Assembly: GCF_002272135.1 (NCBI RefSeq)
Contig: NZ_NPBF01000004.1
Coordinates: forward strand, 186,001 to 250,000
Reading direction: 5' to 3'
DNA length: 64,000 nt
Source of the DNA: Virgibacillus sp. 7505
GTDB taxonomy: Bacteria; Bacillota; Bacilli; Bacillales; Amphibacillaceae
In this document: positions 34,036-43,761 of the stretch, one piece after another
Position numbering within the stretch: the first letter of the stretch is position 1
Layout of the letters: every line of letters begins with the position of its first letter
Notes under the pieces: model-generated
The model's database searches: none
Seen by the model: only the letters and a program-made list of their open reading frames with translations
What the model was told of the DNA's origin: nothing
Position numbers and translations under genes: made by a program

Positions 34036-37000
34036 TTACCAGCTCCAGAACAGGTTCTTCACCCAATTCCACACAGTACCGATAATATCTTTGACGATGT
34101 CCACAATCGGATGATTTGGTGTTTCGTCTTCATCCGGCTGATCAGGTTCGGTCGGTGGTTCTTCCGGATCCACTGGCGGATCCTCGGGTTCTGTTGGAGG
34201 ATCAGTCGGTGTATTTCCGCTCACCTCTGAAATGCGTCCCTCTGCTGCATAGCTTATCGGCTTCATTTCGAAGCTGCGTACATATTCCACAGTAGCCTCC
34301 AGGTCCTCTGGTCCCATTATAGGGTTGCGTCCCAGCTCGCTTATCGGACGATATTTATCTCCTAATGAAGTTCCCATGAAGTTATTCACTGTCAGCGTAT
34401 ATACTTCATCGTCGTCAATAGGCGAACCATCAGGAAGCTTGATGTCCACAACCTGATTTGTTTCTCCATCCCACGTATACGTAAAGCCGCTTATACTGTA
34501 ATCCGGACCGTAGGAAGTGATCTGGGCATTCAATATAGGTGCCAAATCAGCTCCATCGATTTCAAATGTCATGAGTGTATTATTGAAAGGCTGGATATTG
34601 AAAAGCTCACCCCAAGTAATGTCACCTTCCAATAAATCATCCCTGATTCCTCCGCCATTCATCATAGCGAAATCACTATTCATTGCATGATTCATGCCAT
34701 CAGCAAGCAAATTGCCAAGTGCATTATCACCTATTTCCCCTTTAACGGCATAACCGCCAGTCATCGTATTAGCTGCGACACCTACAACTTCGTTCATGAT
34801 TGGCGCCACTTCTTCTGCGTATTTAGACAGTATAGCTCCGACTGCCGGATCAGGTGTATAGGCCGCTTGATCTGTCCAGACAATTTCAGCTTGCTTGGAT
34901 ACGATATCGCCAGTTTCACGGTCGATTTCCAGGTCCACATCAGAGAAAGCCTTGCCGTATTCAGATGCTTGTACTATAAGTTTATTGTCTACAGTTGCGT
35001 TGACAACAGCATGGTTATGCGCTGCAAAGATGATATCAACTTCGTCATCTACCGCGTTTGCCATGTCAGCTGCGTCACCTGTAGCACTATCTCCGCTCTG
35101 CTCCGCTGGCATATGAGACAGAACTACAATAGCCTTCACGCCTTGCTCCTTCAGTTCTGCTGTTGCTTTGTTGACTGCTTCTACCTCATCTGTAATGGTA
35201 ATGTCTTGAATTCCTTCCGGCATGACCATACCAAGGGATGCTGTCGTATTTACTCCGATAAAGCCTATTTTTTCTCCGTCCACTTCCTGAATGCTGTAAG
35301 GAGGAAGAATTGTCTCACCACTGTCTTTGTAGACACAGTTCGCACAAAGTGTGGCAAAGTTCGTACCATCATAGCCTGAAGTCCCATTCGGGTGCTCCCC
35401 GCCTTCCACGATACGCAGTAGCTCTTCTGTTCCTTCGTCCAATTCATGGTTGCCAATTGTACCGACATCGAAGCCCATCGCTTCCATAATCTCGATTGTC
35501 GGCTCATCCTGAAGCAGAGCTGATACAGGTGAGCTGCCGCCGATCATATCTCCGGCATGTACTAACAAACTATTTGGATTCTCTGCTTCCCGCTGCTTGA
35601 TAGCGGCAGCAGTATAATCCATACGGCCGAATGTACCATCCATCGTACCATCTTCGTTTGTATCAAGTTCGTATTGCTGATCAATCTTCCCGTGCAGATC
35701 ATTCATACCAAGCAGCTGCACCGCCAAGTTATCTTCATTAGCTGGAGGCTCTGTACCATCATCTGCAGTATAGCCTTCTGCAATGGCATCCTCTTCTGTC
35801 CAGAAGAAGATACGCTTATCAACCGGAATAGATTCCCATTCAGTTGGAACTACATATTCCTTTGTATCCGAGTTTCCAACATATTTATCCAGACCGCCGC
35901 CATCATAGCGGGCCCGGAATTCAAATGGCAGTTCCTCCAGCGGCGAATCAGGATTCCAGATACCTCTTTCCTGTTCTTTTGCATCCGCAACAGCTTGCTG
36001 GAAGATGTCATATTCGTCTGTATCCCCTATTGGTGCGATGAAATAAGTGACTGCCAGTCCTTCTTTCACCAATTCGAGGTTCATATTTTCGCCTTCATCA
36101 GTGATGACCTGTGCCAGCAAACGGCCGTAGTTATCTGTCGGCTCTTCACCCACTTTCAGGGTAATTTCCTCGCCTGCAGAAAGCTTTGTCTTCAAATAAT
36201 CAGACGCAGCTTTTCCATGATCCAGCTGGTTCTGATCCAATTCATTTTTTACAGAGTGGAATGTCTCAGGCGTATCCGCATTTACAAAACGCACACGATC
36301 CGAGCCTAAAACAGGGTCTTGAAGACGGATTGTGTCTCCGTCTGTGACAGATTCCACAATTGCTTTGTACGTACCTTCCGTATGAGGTGCTTCTGGCTGT
36401 TCTGCCGCAACCTGCATATCCTCCTGACTACGAGGAAGAATTTGATAGCTGTCATATTGGCTCAGGATAGCGGTAACGTCATACCACTTACCTTCTTCGA
36501 CAGTCGAAATATCCAAGGCGGATTCCATGATACGCAATGTAACAGATTCATAGTTTTCATTGATAAACTGCACATTGTAGCCACCGCCAGCTGGGCTTTC
36601 CGGAATATCCTTGATGTAACCTGTCACCTGGACAAGCTTTCCTTCAGCCGGTTCAGCTGATGTTTCATCCTGAAGCTGACTGATTGTCATTTCTTCAGCT
36701 AAAGGTATCTCATTACCGACAGAAACGATTGTGACGCCATCTTCTGCTGGTTCTATTTCAGTTAGTCCTTTATAACTCGTAATTTTCCCAGTAACGCGGA
36801 TAAGGTCGCCTTCCTTGATATCCGGAAAAGCAGCTGTATCCGTATGATAGATATTGATACCAGCTGTATCGTCTTGAAGGAATGTGGATAACCTCCCACC
36901 GCCGATACTAGCATTATCTGCTGTAGCAATTCCTTCCACTGTTACCGTTTCACCAGTCTTGCTCTTCACATCGGCTATCGGCTGGACTGTACCTGCCTCC

Positions 37001-37587
37001 GGCTCTTCTTCAGGATTCTCACCAGGCTGCTCTTGCCTGTGAGAGCCGATAGTGTTAAACGTATCCTTTTCCGTTACCTCCCACTGCTCTGAAACGAAGA
37101 CTGTGTTGCCTTCGGTCACTTCAGTGGACCGGATAAGGCCGATATCCTTGGCTGTTTCCCGATCATTCCCGATTTCACCAACCACATCCAGAACAGCACC
37201 ATCCTGCTGGAGAGCAACTGCATCATTTCCATTGAAGTTAATGACGCTTCCGTTTGTCTGATCCGCCGCTGCAAGCAATTCTTCGCCAGCACGCGGGTTG
37301 GCGATCACATATGTAGCACCAGATTCCAATGTACCCGATAATGTCAGGGAAGCAGTCGCTTCCGTATTGCCATTGAAATATCCTGCCAGTTCGAATTGAC
37401 TTAGGTCAATCGGCTCGCTTGTCGGATTATAAAGCTCGATCGCTTTATTATAAGAGCTTCCTTCTACGTATTCCGATAGAATTGGTGCCGCAGCACGTTC
37501 TGCAGCTTGTACCGAAGAAAAGCTCGGCAAAATCCCGGAACAAATAAGTGTGACTATTGCAAAAACAGATATGATCCTTTTGCCCAT
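34036..37587 (-). CDS. yhcR: Secreted multidomain nuclease / 5'-nucleotidase (YhcR-like)
   Basis: 1183 residues. Signal peptide 1-28 (VQA). Domains: lamin-tail-like domain about 34-165; two OB-fold segments about 200-395; thermonuclease (SNase) domain about 406-547 with Asp417, Arg431/433, Asp438, Glu441 and Arg489; 5'-nucleotidase metallophosphatase from about 622 (GMNDLHG, VHAGDMIGG, GNHELDEG); nucleotidase C-terminal domain to about 1110. A Pro/Glu/Asp-rich stalk (about 1128-1160) follows. It should cut extracellular nucleic acids and dephosphorylate the nucleotides. Unlike B. subtilis YhcR, no LPxTG-type sortase signal is present; the chain ends in an aromatic amphipathic segment. Promoter region has a PhoP-like repeat pair. 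Confidence 0.93.
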   Translation of the reverse strand: MGKRIISVFAIVTLICSGILPSFSSVQAAERAAAPILSEYVEGSSYNKAIELYNPTSEPIDLSQFELAGYFNGNTEATASLTLSGTLESGATYVIANPRAGEELLAAADQTNGSVINFNGNDAVALQQDGAVLDVVGEIGNDRETAKDIGLIRSTEVTEGNTVFVSEQWEVTEKDTFNTIGSHRQEQPGENPEEEPEAGTVQPIADVKSKTGETVTVEGIATADNASIGGGRLSTFLQDDTAGINIYHTDTAAFPDIKEGDLIRVTGKITSYKGLTEIEPAEDGVTIVSVGNEIPLAEEMTISQLQDETSAEPAEGKLVQVTGYIKDIPESPAGGGYNVQFINENYESVTLRIMESALDISTVEEGKWYDVTAILSQYDSYQILPRSQEDMQVAAEQPEAPHTEGTYKAIVESVTDGDTIRLQDPVLGSDRVRFVNADTPETFHSVKNELDQNQLDHGKAASDYLKTKLSAGEEITLKVGEEPTDNYGRLLAQVITDEGENMNLELVKEGLAVTYFIAPIGDTDEYDIFQQAVADAKEQERGIWNPDSPLEELPFEFRARYDGGGLDKYVGNSDTKEYVVPTEWESIPVDKRIFFWTEEDAIAEGYTADDGTEPPANEDNLAVQLLGMNDLHGKIDQQYELDTNEDGTMDGTFGRMDYTAAAIKQREAENPNSLLVHAGDMIGGSSPVSALLQDEPTIEIMEAMGFDVGTIGNHELDEGTEELLRIVEGGEHPNGTSGYDGTNFATLCANCVYKDSGETILPPYSIQEVDGEKIGFIGVNTTASLGMVMPEGIQDITITDEVEAVNKATAELKEQGVKAIVVLSHMPAEQSGDSATGDAADMANAVDDEVDIIFAAHNHAVVNATVDNKLIVQASEYGKAFSDVDLEIDRETGDIVSKQAEIVWTDQAAYTPDPAVGAILSKYAEEVAPIMNEVVGVAANTMTGGYAVKGEIGDNALGNLLADGMNHAMNSDFAMMNGGGIRDDLLEGDITWGELFNIQPFNNTLMTFEIDGADLAPILNAQITSYGPDYSISGFTYTWDGETNQVVDIKLPDGSPIDDDEVYTLTVNNFMGTSLGDKYRPISELGRNPIMGPEDLEATVEYVRSFEMKPISYAAEGRISEVSGNTPTDPPTEPEDPPVDPEEPPTEPDQPDEDETPNHPIVDIVKDIIGTVWNWVKNLFWSW

Positions 37588-37698
37588 CTACTTGATTCCC
37601 CCAAAATATTAGTAAGTTCGGCAAATACCGGCGAACTCCGTCATTTACATACTAGCGGGAATGCCGCTTTCCTGATATAGGAGGATAGTTTTGATTCT

Positions 37699-37715
37699 GG
37701 TTAATTTTCTGTAAA
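37699..37715 (-). promoter_or_regulatory. Possible PhoP-type repeat pair upstream of the yhcR-like gene
   Basis: Minus strand TTTACA-N5-TTAACC, two repeats 11 bp apart (6/6 and 5/6 to TT(A/T/C)ACA). A third in-phase hexamer (CAAAAC) is poor. A -10-like CTATAT follows ~19 bases downstream. Confidence 0.4.
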
Positions 37716-37743
37716 GCAACCGGGTGTTCTGGGCAAAAAGGAA

Positions 37744-37765
37744 AAAAGCAGCCGAAGCTGCTTTT
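37744..37765 (-). terminator. Terminator of the amidase gene
   Basis: 9-bp stem AAAAGCAGC / GCTGCTTTT with a 4-base TTCG-type loop on the minus strand, then TTCC. Confidence 0.85.
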
Positions 37766-39172
37766 CTAACGTAGTGGATAGGCGTCCATATAAGCTTTGG
37801 CTGCACGAAGCACACGGGCATCCTGAAATCGGTTGGCAGCTAGCTGCATGCCGATCGGCAAGCGCCCTTGTGATAGACCTGCTGGCAGGGAAGCTGCCGG
37901 AAGACCAGTCACATTATAAGCATGTGTCATCATCCAGTCTGCATCTTCCTTTACTTGCTGCCCATCAATGACAGACGGACCTAACAACTGATAGTCGAAT
38001 GCTGGAACTGCCAGTGTCGGCGACAGCACCAAATCGTAATCCTGTAGTACCGTCTGCAGCCTGTTCCAGACTGTCGAGCGATTTCTTTCGTATGCACGAT
38101 AATCCGAGGCCATCAATGGCTTGCCTTTTTCGATCATATCGCGATAGGAATCTGACACCCATTCTGGATTGGTTTCAAGCAATTTGGCACTGCCTGCAGC
38201 TGAAGACGCATACCACATACTTGTAAAGAATCCATTGAATTCATGTCTATCCATATCAAAGTTAAGATCTACTGTCTCAATAGACATTCCGAGCGACCGC
38301 CAATTATCAAATGTTGCTTCGACGACTTTCCTCACTTCTGGATCCACAGCATACATGCCGAAATCCGGTGTATAGGCGATACGCAAACCTTGAGCTTGTT
38401 CCTCCAAATAGGAAGAGCCGATATGACTATCCAGAAGTGGCAGACTGAAAGGATCTGTTGTGGACGGACCCTGAACTGCCTCAAGGAAAAGCGCACTGTC
38501 ATCTGGATGTTTGGAGAGCGGTCCATGATTGACGAACGGAGAACTTGATCCAAATACATTACCTAGATTGTTATCCATCGGAATACGGCCATATGTCGGC
38601 TTAAAGCCAAATACACCGCAAAGGCTGGCCGGAATTCGAATGGAGCCTCCTCCATCGCTTCCCTCTGCCAGCGGCACCATTCCTGCTGCAACAGCTGCAG
38701 CGGCCCCGCCGCTTGATCCGCCTGCTGTCTTGGTATGATCCCAAGGATTCACAGTCGCACCGAAGACCATATTATCCGTCGTACCTTTATGACCGAATTC
38801 AGGCGTGTTCGTCTTGCCCATGATCAGAGCACCTGCTTGGCGCAGACGCTTGACGATCGTAGCGTCCCTATCAGCAATATGATTCTTATAAGCCGGTGAA
38901 CCAAAAGTGGTACGCATACCTTTTACCGGAGTAAGATCTTTGATCCCGACTGGAATACCATGCAAGAGCCCTGTCTCTTCGCCGCGCATCACTGCCGCTT
39001 CTGCCTCTTTCGCCTCCGCAAGCAGCTCATCATTCATGGTAACGAACGCATTGATCTCGCCGTTTTTACTCTCTGTCTGCTCCAAATAATAAGAAGCAAC
39101 CTCAACTGGTGAGATTTCCTTATCTTTGATAGCCGTCACTAATTCGCGTACTGTTTTGCCTTCCACTGTCAT
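37766..39172 (-). CDS. Amidase-signature family hydrolase
   Basis: 468 residues. The Ser-cisSer-Lys triad of the amidase-signature family is visible: Lys in [12 protein letters not shown] (about residue 79), cis-Ser in the GGSSGG loop and nucleophile Ser in [12 protein letters not shown]. Cytoplasmic. Family members hydrolyse small amides; without gatB/gatC neighbours it is unlikely to be GatA. The substrate is not determined. Ribosome site AAAAAGGGG. Confidence 0.9.
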   Translation of the reverse strand: MTVEGKTVRELVTAIKDKEISPVEVASYYLEQTESKNGEINAFVTMNDELLAEAKEAEAAVMRGEETGLLHGIPVGIKDLTPVKGMRTTFGSPAYKNHIADRDATIVKRLRQAGALIMGKTNTPEFGHKGTTDNMVFGATVNPWDHTKTAGGSSGGAAAAVAAGMVPLAEGSDGGGSIRIPASLCGVFGFKPTYGRIPMDNNLGNVFGSSSPFVNHGPLSKHPDDSALFLEAVQGPSTTDPFSLPLLDSHIGSSYLEEQAQGLRIAYTPDFGMYAVDPEVRKVVEATFDNWRSLGMSIETVDLNFDMDRHEFNGFFTSMWYASSAAGSAKLLETNPEWVSDSYRDMIEKGKPLMASDYRAYERNRSTVWNRLQTVLQDYDLVLSPTLAVPAFDYQLLGPSVIDGQQVKEDADWMMTHAYNVTGLPAASLPAGLSQGRLPIGMQLAANRFQDARVLRAAKAYMDAYPLR

Positions 39173-39228
39173 CGCCCCTTTTTATCCTCTACACGTATCA
39201 TAACGCTAGCATGTCCAGCGTTCAACCG

Positions 39229-40554
39229 TCAGAGGATCATCGCTGCAATCCAGCCTAGTGCGATTACAGGCAAGTTGTAATGGAGAAATGTCGGGACGAC
39301 TGTATCCCACATGTGATCATGCTGTCCATCTGCATTTAAGCCGGATGTAGGGCCAAGTGTACTATCAGAAGCAGGCGATCCTGCATCACCAAGCGCACCT
39401 GCTGTACCAACCAACGCAATGATAGCCATCGGACTGAAGCCTAGTTCGATTGCCAAAGGTACAAAGATCGTTGCGATTACTGGCACTGTTGAGAATGAAG
39501 ACCCAATTCCCATAGTTACAAGCAAGCCAACAACTAGCATCATCAATGCACCAAGAGCCTGGCTGCCATGAATTGCTTTTGCTGCAGTCTCGACCAGCGA
39601 TTCAACATCTCCGGTAGCACCAATTACGCTGGAGAAACCGGAAGCGGAGATCATTACGAATCCAATAAAAGCCATCAGGCGCATGCCATTGGTCAAGATT
39701 GTATCCGCTTCTTTCCATTTGAGTGTTCTTGTAACATAGAGCACGATAATACCGGCCAAAGCACCGAATACCATGGAGTCAGTCCAAATCTGAACGGCTA
39801 GTGCTGCAACAATGGATAAAATGGAGAAGATTAAGGTAGAACGTTTCAGATTCACATTCTCTTCTTTCACTTCATCTGGGACTGGCAGTTCGACAGTTTG
39901 ATACTGTCTTGGTTTTCGATAAGAAAATAGTGCAATAATCAGACCTGCCACCATTCCCAAGGATGGAATAAGCATTGCAGTCGGGATTTGATCCGGATTC
40001 ACTTCCAAACCGCTTGCTGTCATATTCGTTGCTACGATTTCATGAAAAATCTGGCCATAGCCTGCTGGCAGAAGCATATATGGCGTTACCAAACCAAATG
40101 TCAAAATGGTAGCCGTCAAGCGGCGGTCAATTTGCAATTCATTCATGATCTTCAACAGCGGCGGAATCAATAATGGTATAAATGCTATATGCACAGGAAT
40201 CACATTCTGCGAGAAGCAGGCCATGATTAAAATCAAAATAAGAATGAGTGCGCGCGTACGTTTTTTAGCGTAAGCTGTATCTTTCTTTCCACTGATGGAA
40301 ATGATGCCTCTTACCATCGCCTCTGGAAGACCTGTGCTAGCAATTGCGACAGCAAATCCACCGAGCATTGCATAGCTTAAGGCGACATTTGCCCCTCCTC
40401 CTACACCATCTGTGAACGCACTAAGCGTTCCATCTATTCCTAGCCCTCCGATTAATCCGCCGATTAGGGAGCCTAATATCAATGAAAAAACAACGTTGAT
40501 TCGCAGCAAACTGAGAACCAGCACTGCGATAACTGCTATAACAACTGCATTCAC
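39229..40554 (-). CDS. Na+/H+ antiporter-family membrane protein (YuiF-like)
   Basis: 441 residues with about eleven hydrophobic segments. N-terminal NAVVIAVIAVLVLSLL and the NhaC-like segment GTAGALGDAGSPASDST near the end match YuiF-type transporters, which may carry amino acids or sodium. I start at GTG 40554 because GGAGGAA lies 7 bases upstream; the ATG at 40569 precedes that element. Upstream of the amidase gene, gap 56 bases, so perhaps one transcript. Confidence 0.85.
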   Translation of the reverse strand: MNAVVIAVIAVLVLSLLRINVVFSLILGSLIGGLIGGLGIDGTLSAFTDGVGGGANVALSYAMLGGFAVAIASTGLPEAMVRGIISISGKKDTAYAKKRTRALILILILIMACFSQNVIPVHIAFIPLLIPPLLKIMNELQIDRRLTATILTFGLVTPYMLLPAGYGQIFHEIVATNMTASGLEVNPDQIPTAMLIPSLGMVAGLIIALFSYRKPRQYQTVELPVPDEVKEENVNLKRSTLIFSILSIVAALAVQIWTDSMVFGALAGIIVLYVTRTLKWKEADTILTNGMRLMAFIGFVMISASGFSSVIGATGDVESLVETAAKAIHGSQALGALMMLVVGLLVTMGIGSSFSTVPVIATIFVPLAIELGFSPMAIIALVGTAGALGDAGSPASDSTLGPTSGLNADGQHDHMWDTVVPTFLHYNLPVIALGWIAAMIL

Positions 40555-40661
40555 TTCTAATTCCTCCATCGCTTTATTATGGTAAAGTATTAAAGTACAA
40601 TAACAGATAATCCAACTTTTTGTCAATGTAATCTAAATTAATCGGAATATTCAAGACAAAA

Positions 40662-40685
40662 GAAAAACCAGCATTCCTGCTGGTT
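40662..40685 (-). terminator. Terminator of adeC
   Basis: 8-bp stem AACCAGCA / TGCTGGTT with a 4-base loop; TTTTTCTTTT tail on the minus strand. Confidence 0.85.
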
Positions 40686-40695
40686 CCCCTCCCTC

Positions 40696-42489
40696 TTATT
40701 CTGATATGATTACATCAATCAGCTTGAATGTCGTAACATCGGCAAGTCCGCGATTCGTTACACGAATCTCCGGAATGACTGGTAAAGCAATCAAGGAGAA
40801 CGTCATAATCGGGTCTGTAATGCTGCAGCCCAGCTTTTCCCATGCTTTTACTAGCTCCCCTACTTGACCGACAACTGTTTCCAATGGCTGATCAGACATC
40901 AATCCGGCAATCGGCATCGGTAATTCTGCCAAGATCTCGCCGTCCAGAACAGCCACAAGGCCGCCTCCGATTTCTGCTAGCCTATTAGCAGCGATGGCCA
41001 TATCTTCTCGATCGACACCCATGACAAGCAGATTATGACTATCATGTGCAACAGTCGAAGCGACTGCTCCACGCTGGAACTGGAACCCATGCACGAAGAC
41101 GTTGGATATCTGTCCGGTTCCTCTATGTCTTTCAATATTAGATAAATGGATGATGTCCTGTTTCTTATCTATTTGCACCGCTCCATCCTTGACTTGCAGT
41201 GAAGCGGTCATCTTCTCTGTCCGCGCACTTCCTTCAATTGCTTTGATGACATTCACCTGCACGTCACCGTCCGGACGATCTGTCCGATACAGGAAATCAT
41301 CCGCTTGCATGTCACGCGTGAGATGCACGGATCTTCGCACAGCATCCGGATACGTATACGCTGGGAATGCTTGCTGCAGCTCACCATTTTCAAATTGGAT
41401 GCTTCCATCCGCGATAACAGTAGCTGCTTCCATCTGCTGCAAATCCTCGATTAAAAGCAAATCAGCAAATTTACCAGCACTGATGCTGCCAATATCATTT
41501 TCCATATGGAAATATCGAGCCGAGTTGATCGTAGCCAGCTGAATTGCTGTCACAGGATCAAGCCCTTCCTCGATCGCACGGCGGACAACATGATTCATAT
41601 GTCCTTTTGTAATCAAAGTTTCTGGATAAACGTCATCCGTCACCAAGGAAATGTTGCGTGTGTCGACATTATACTCCGTGATTACCTTGATAACTTCCTT
41701 CACGTCACGCCAAGCTGAACCTTCGCGAATCTGCACATGCAATCCTGCACGAAGCTTAGCCAATGCATCTTCTTTGGCAATCGTTTCATGATCAGATGTA
41801 ACACCTGCTGCAATATATGCTTGCAGCGCATACGGATCCTCTGAAGGGAAATGGCCGGTAACTGTCTTCCCTGCTTTGATTGTCTCCGCTATTTCGCCAT
41901 GCATTTTGCTATCTCCATAAACGACACCAGGGAAGTTCATTACTTCTCCCAGTCCTTGGACATTCTCCCACGTAAGTCCTTCCTGTATATCTGCTACAGT
42001 GAGGCTTGCTCCCGCATCCTCCAAGTCATCCGTTGCCGGGACACATGACGGGAACGTCGTATACACTTTCAATGGCAGCTGCTGCCCTTCTTCGTGCATA
42101 TAACGAACACCTTCAATCCCGAATACATTCGCTATCTCATGGGGATCCATGAATACCGTCGTCGTACCTTTTGCGAGTGCTGCTTTGGAGAATTCCGTCA
42201 CGGAAAGCATCGTACTTTCCACATGCATATGGCCATCGATCAGCCCTGGAACTATGTACTGTCCGTTTGCTTCTATCACTTTTGTATCTTGTCCTTCATG
42301 CTCCTTCAGTGCTTTACCGACTAGCGCTATCCGGTCGCCTGATACGACAACATCGGTATGCTCCAGCAGTTCTCCTGTGAATACGTTGACTAGCACACCA
42401 TCTCGGATAATCAAATCAGCGGGACGCTTTCCTAATGCAACCTCACCTAATCGCTTTGCTGCTTCATATAATTTCGTTCTTTTTCCCAC
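40696..42489 (-). CDS. adeC: Adenine deaminase
   Basis: 597 residues. Converts adenine to hypoxanthine and ammonia (purine salvage). Amidohydrolase motifs VPGLIDGHMHVESTML and FMDPHEIANVFG are intact, and the C-terminal adenine-deaminase domain has GLMSDQPLE and MTFSLIALPVIPEIR. The start is GTG at 42489, 9 bases after AGGAG; the TTG at 42498 sits directly on that element. The ~120-base leader shows no purine-riboswitch core that I can recognise. Confidence 0.95.
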   Translation of the reverse strand: MGKRTKLYEAAKRLGEVALGKRPADLIIRDGVLVNVFTGELLEHTDVVVSGDRIALVGKALKEHEGQDTKVIEANGQYIVPGLIDGHMHVESTMLSVTEFSKAALAKGTTTVFMDPHEIANVFGIEGVRYMHEEGQQLPLKVYTTFPSCVPATDDLEDAGASLTVADIQEGLTWENVQGLGEVMNFPGVVYGDSKMHGEIAETIKAGKTVTGHFPSEDPYALQAYIAAGVTSDHETIAKEDALAKLRAGLHVQIREGSAWRDVKEVIKVITEYNVDTRNISLVTDDVYPETLITKGHMNHVVRRAIEEGLDPVTAIQLATINSARYFHMENDIGSISAGKFADLLLIEDLQQMEAATVIADGSIQFENGELQQAFPAYTYPDAVRRSVHLTRDMQADDFLYRTDRPDGDVQVNVIKAIEGSARTEKMTASLQVKDGAVQIDKKQDIIHLSNIERHRGTGQISNVFVHGFQFQRGAVASTVAHDSHNLLVMGVDREDMAIAANRLAEIGGGLVAVLDGEILAELPMPIAGLMSDQPLETVVGQVGELVKAWEKLGCSITDPIMTFSLIALPVIPEIRVTNRGLADVTTFKLIDVIISE

Positions 42490-42645
42490 TGTGTTCAACT
42501 CCTATTATCCTTATACGTTATGCCCATAAACGTGTAAAAAATTCCCGGCATCGTGGAACTCAAGCTCGGTAAACTCTCTTTCTAATACGCATTTATTTCT
42601 ATTTATAGAATCATATATCAGATGCTTGCGTCAACCCCGACATAC

Positions 42646-42671
42646 GAAAAAACCGCCCTGCCAGGCGGTTT
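42646..42671 (-). terminator. Terminator of the ring-cleaving dioxygenase gene
   Basis: 8-bp stem AAACCGCC / GGCGGTTT with a 6-base loop and a TTTTTTCG tail on the minus strand. Confidence 0.87.
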
Positions 42672-42678
42672 CAAGTTG

Positions 42679-43644
42679 TTATTTCTTTTTAGTATCAAGC
42701 GGTGTCAGCTTAGCTTCAATACTCTCCCGCTCACCTTCGAGAAACGGCGGCAGCGCCAATGTCTCACCTAAAGCATCCGGATCTTCATCCGTTGCAAATC
42801 CAGGTCCGTCTGTGGCAAGCTCAAACAAAATACCATTCGGCTCCCGGAAATAAAGAGATTGGAAATAATAACGGTCCACCAGTCCCGAATTCGGCAAGTG
42901 AGCAGCATATAGGATTTTCTTTGCGCGCTCCAATTCGTCCCTGTCTTTCACCCGGAAAGCTACATGGTGCACACTTCCGCGGCCAGGACGCTCCCGCTGT
43001 AAATCAGGTACAACTTCTACCATTATTTCCGCGCCTGTGCCGCCTTGGCCAACTTCATATATATGCAAATTCGTTCCAGCAAGCTGTGCCTCTGTTTTCT
43101 TACGGAATCCCATAAGCTCTACTAAGACACGTTCTGTCGGTGCAAGCTCCGGCACAGTCAGCTTTACAGGCCCAAGACCAATGATGGCAAACTCCGCCGG
43201 TACATCGGCATCTTCCCAAGGAACTCCTGCAGAGACACCTTCGTTCTGTTCATCCGAAACAAGCATGAGCCGCTGCTTTTCCGGATCCTCAAAGAAGAGA
43301 ACCTTACGCCCCTGCAGTTCCACCTGCTGTGATTGGATATCATAATCCTCCAAACGATTCGCCCAATAGCGAATTGCTTCATCTGATGCGACACGCAAGG
43401 AAGTGAGGGAGATACTGTTGTTTCCCGTATACGTGCGGCCAGCACGATGAATTTCGAAAAAAGTTAGATCTGTTCCCGGACTGCCAAGCTTGTCAGCATA
43501 GAAAAGGTGATACATCGACGTATCATCCTGGTTGACTGTCTTTTTGACAAGACGCATCCCCATCACTTTTGTATAAAAATCATAGTTATTCGCTGCGTTT
43601 GCTGTTATGGCTGAAACGTGGTGAATACCGTGAAGCTCCATCAT
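42679..43644 (-). CDS. VOC ring-cleaving dioxygenase (MhqO/MhqE type)
   Basis: 321 residues, two glyoxalase-fold repeats. Metal ligands are likely His8 or His9 (HGIHHVSAIT), a His in GSVHHVAFRV and a Glu in GILFELATDGPG. Relatives in B. subtilis (MhqA, MhqE, MhqO) protect against catechol and quinone stress. Start at 43644 after AGGGGGCG. An inverted repeat resembling a quinone-sensor operator lies upstream. Confidence 0.88.
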   Translation of the reverse strand: MMELHGIHHVSAITANAANNYDFYTKVMGMRLVKKTVNQDDTSMYHLFYADKLGSPGTDLTFFEIHRAGRTYTGNNSISLTSLRVASDEAIRYWANRLEDYDIQSQQVELQGRKVLFFEDPEKQRLMLVSDEQNEGVSAGVPWEDADVPAEFAIIGLGPVKLTVPELAPTERVLVELMGFRKKTEAQLAGTNLHIYEVGQGGTGAEIMVEVVPDLQRERPGRGSVHHVAFRVKDRDELERAKKILYAAHLPNSGLVDRYYFQSLYFREPNGILFELATDGPGFATDEDPDALGETLALPPFLEGERESIEAKLTPLDTKKK

Positions 43645-43675
43645 CTGCTTCGCCCCCTAAACGTACAATGTATTA

Positions 43676-43694
43676 GTTACTTACAAAATGTAAC
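43676..43694. promoter_or_regulatory. Candidate operator upstream of the dioxygenase gene
   Basis: GTTAC-TTACAAAAT-GTAAC inverted repeat, containing TTACTTACAAAATGTAA. From memory it resembles operators of the DUF24-type quinone sensors YodB/CatR. It lies 32 bases before the start codon. Confidence 0.45.
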
Positions 43695-43761
43695 CTAGTT
43701 CAAATAAAAATGCAAATGCCCCCTCTCTTTATTGATAGAATTAAAGGGAAGGAGGACAATT

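Noticed and set aside
42490-42645. Possible purine riboswitch before adeC
   Set aside because: I looked for the conserved purine-riboswitch core blocks and could not match them; only minor palindromes (TTCTAT-TT-ATAGAA near 42597) are present.
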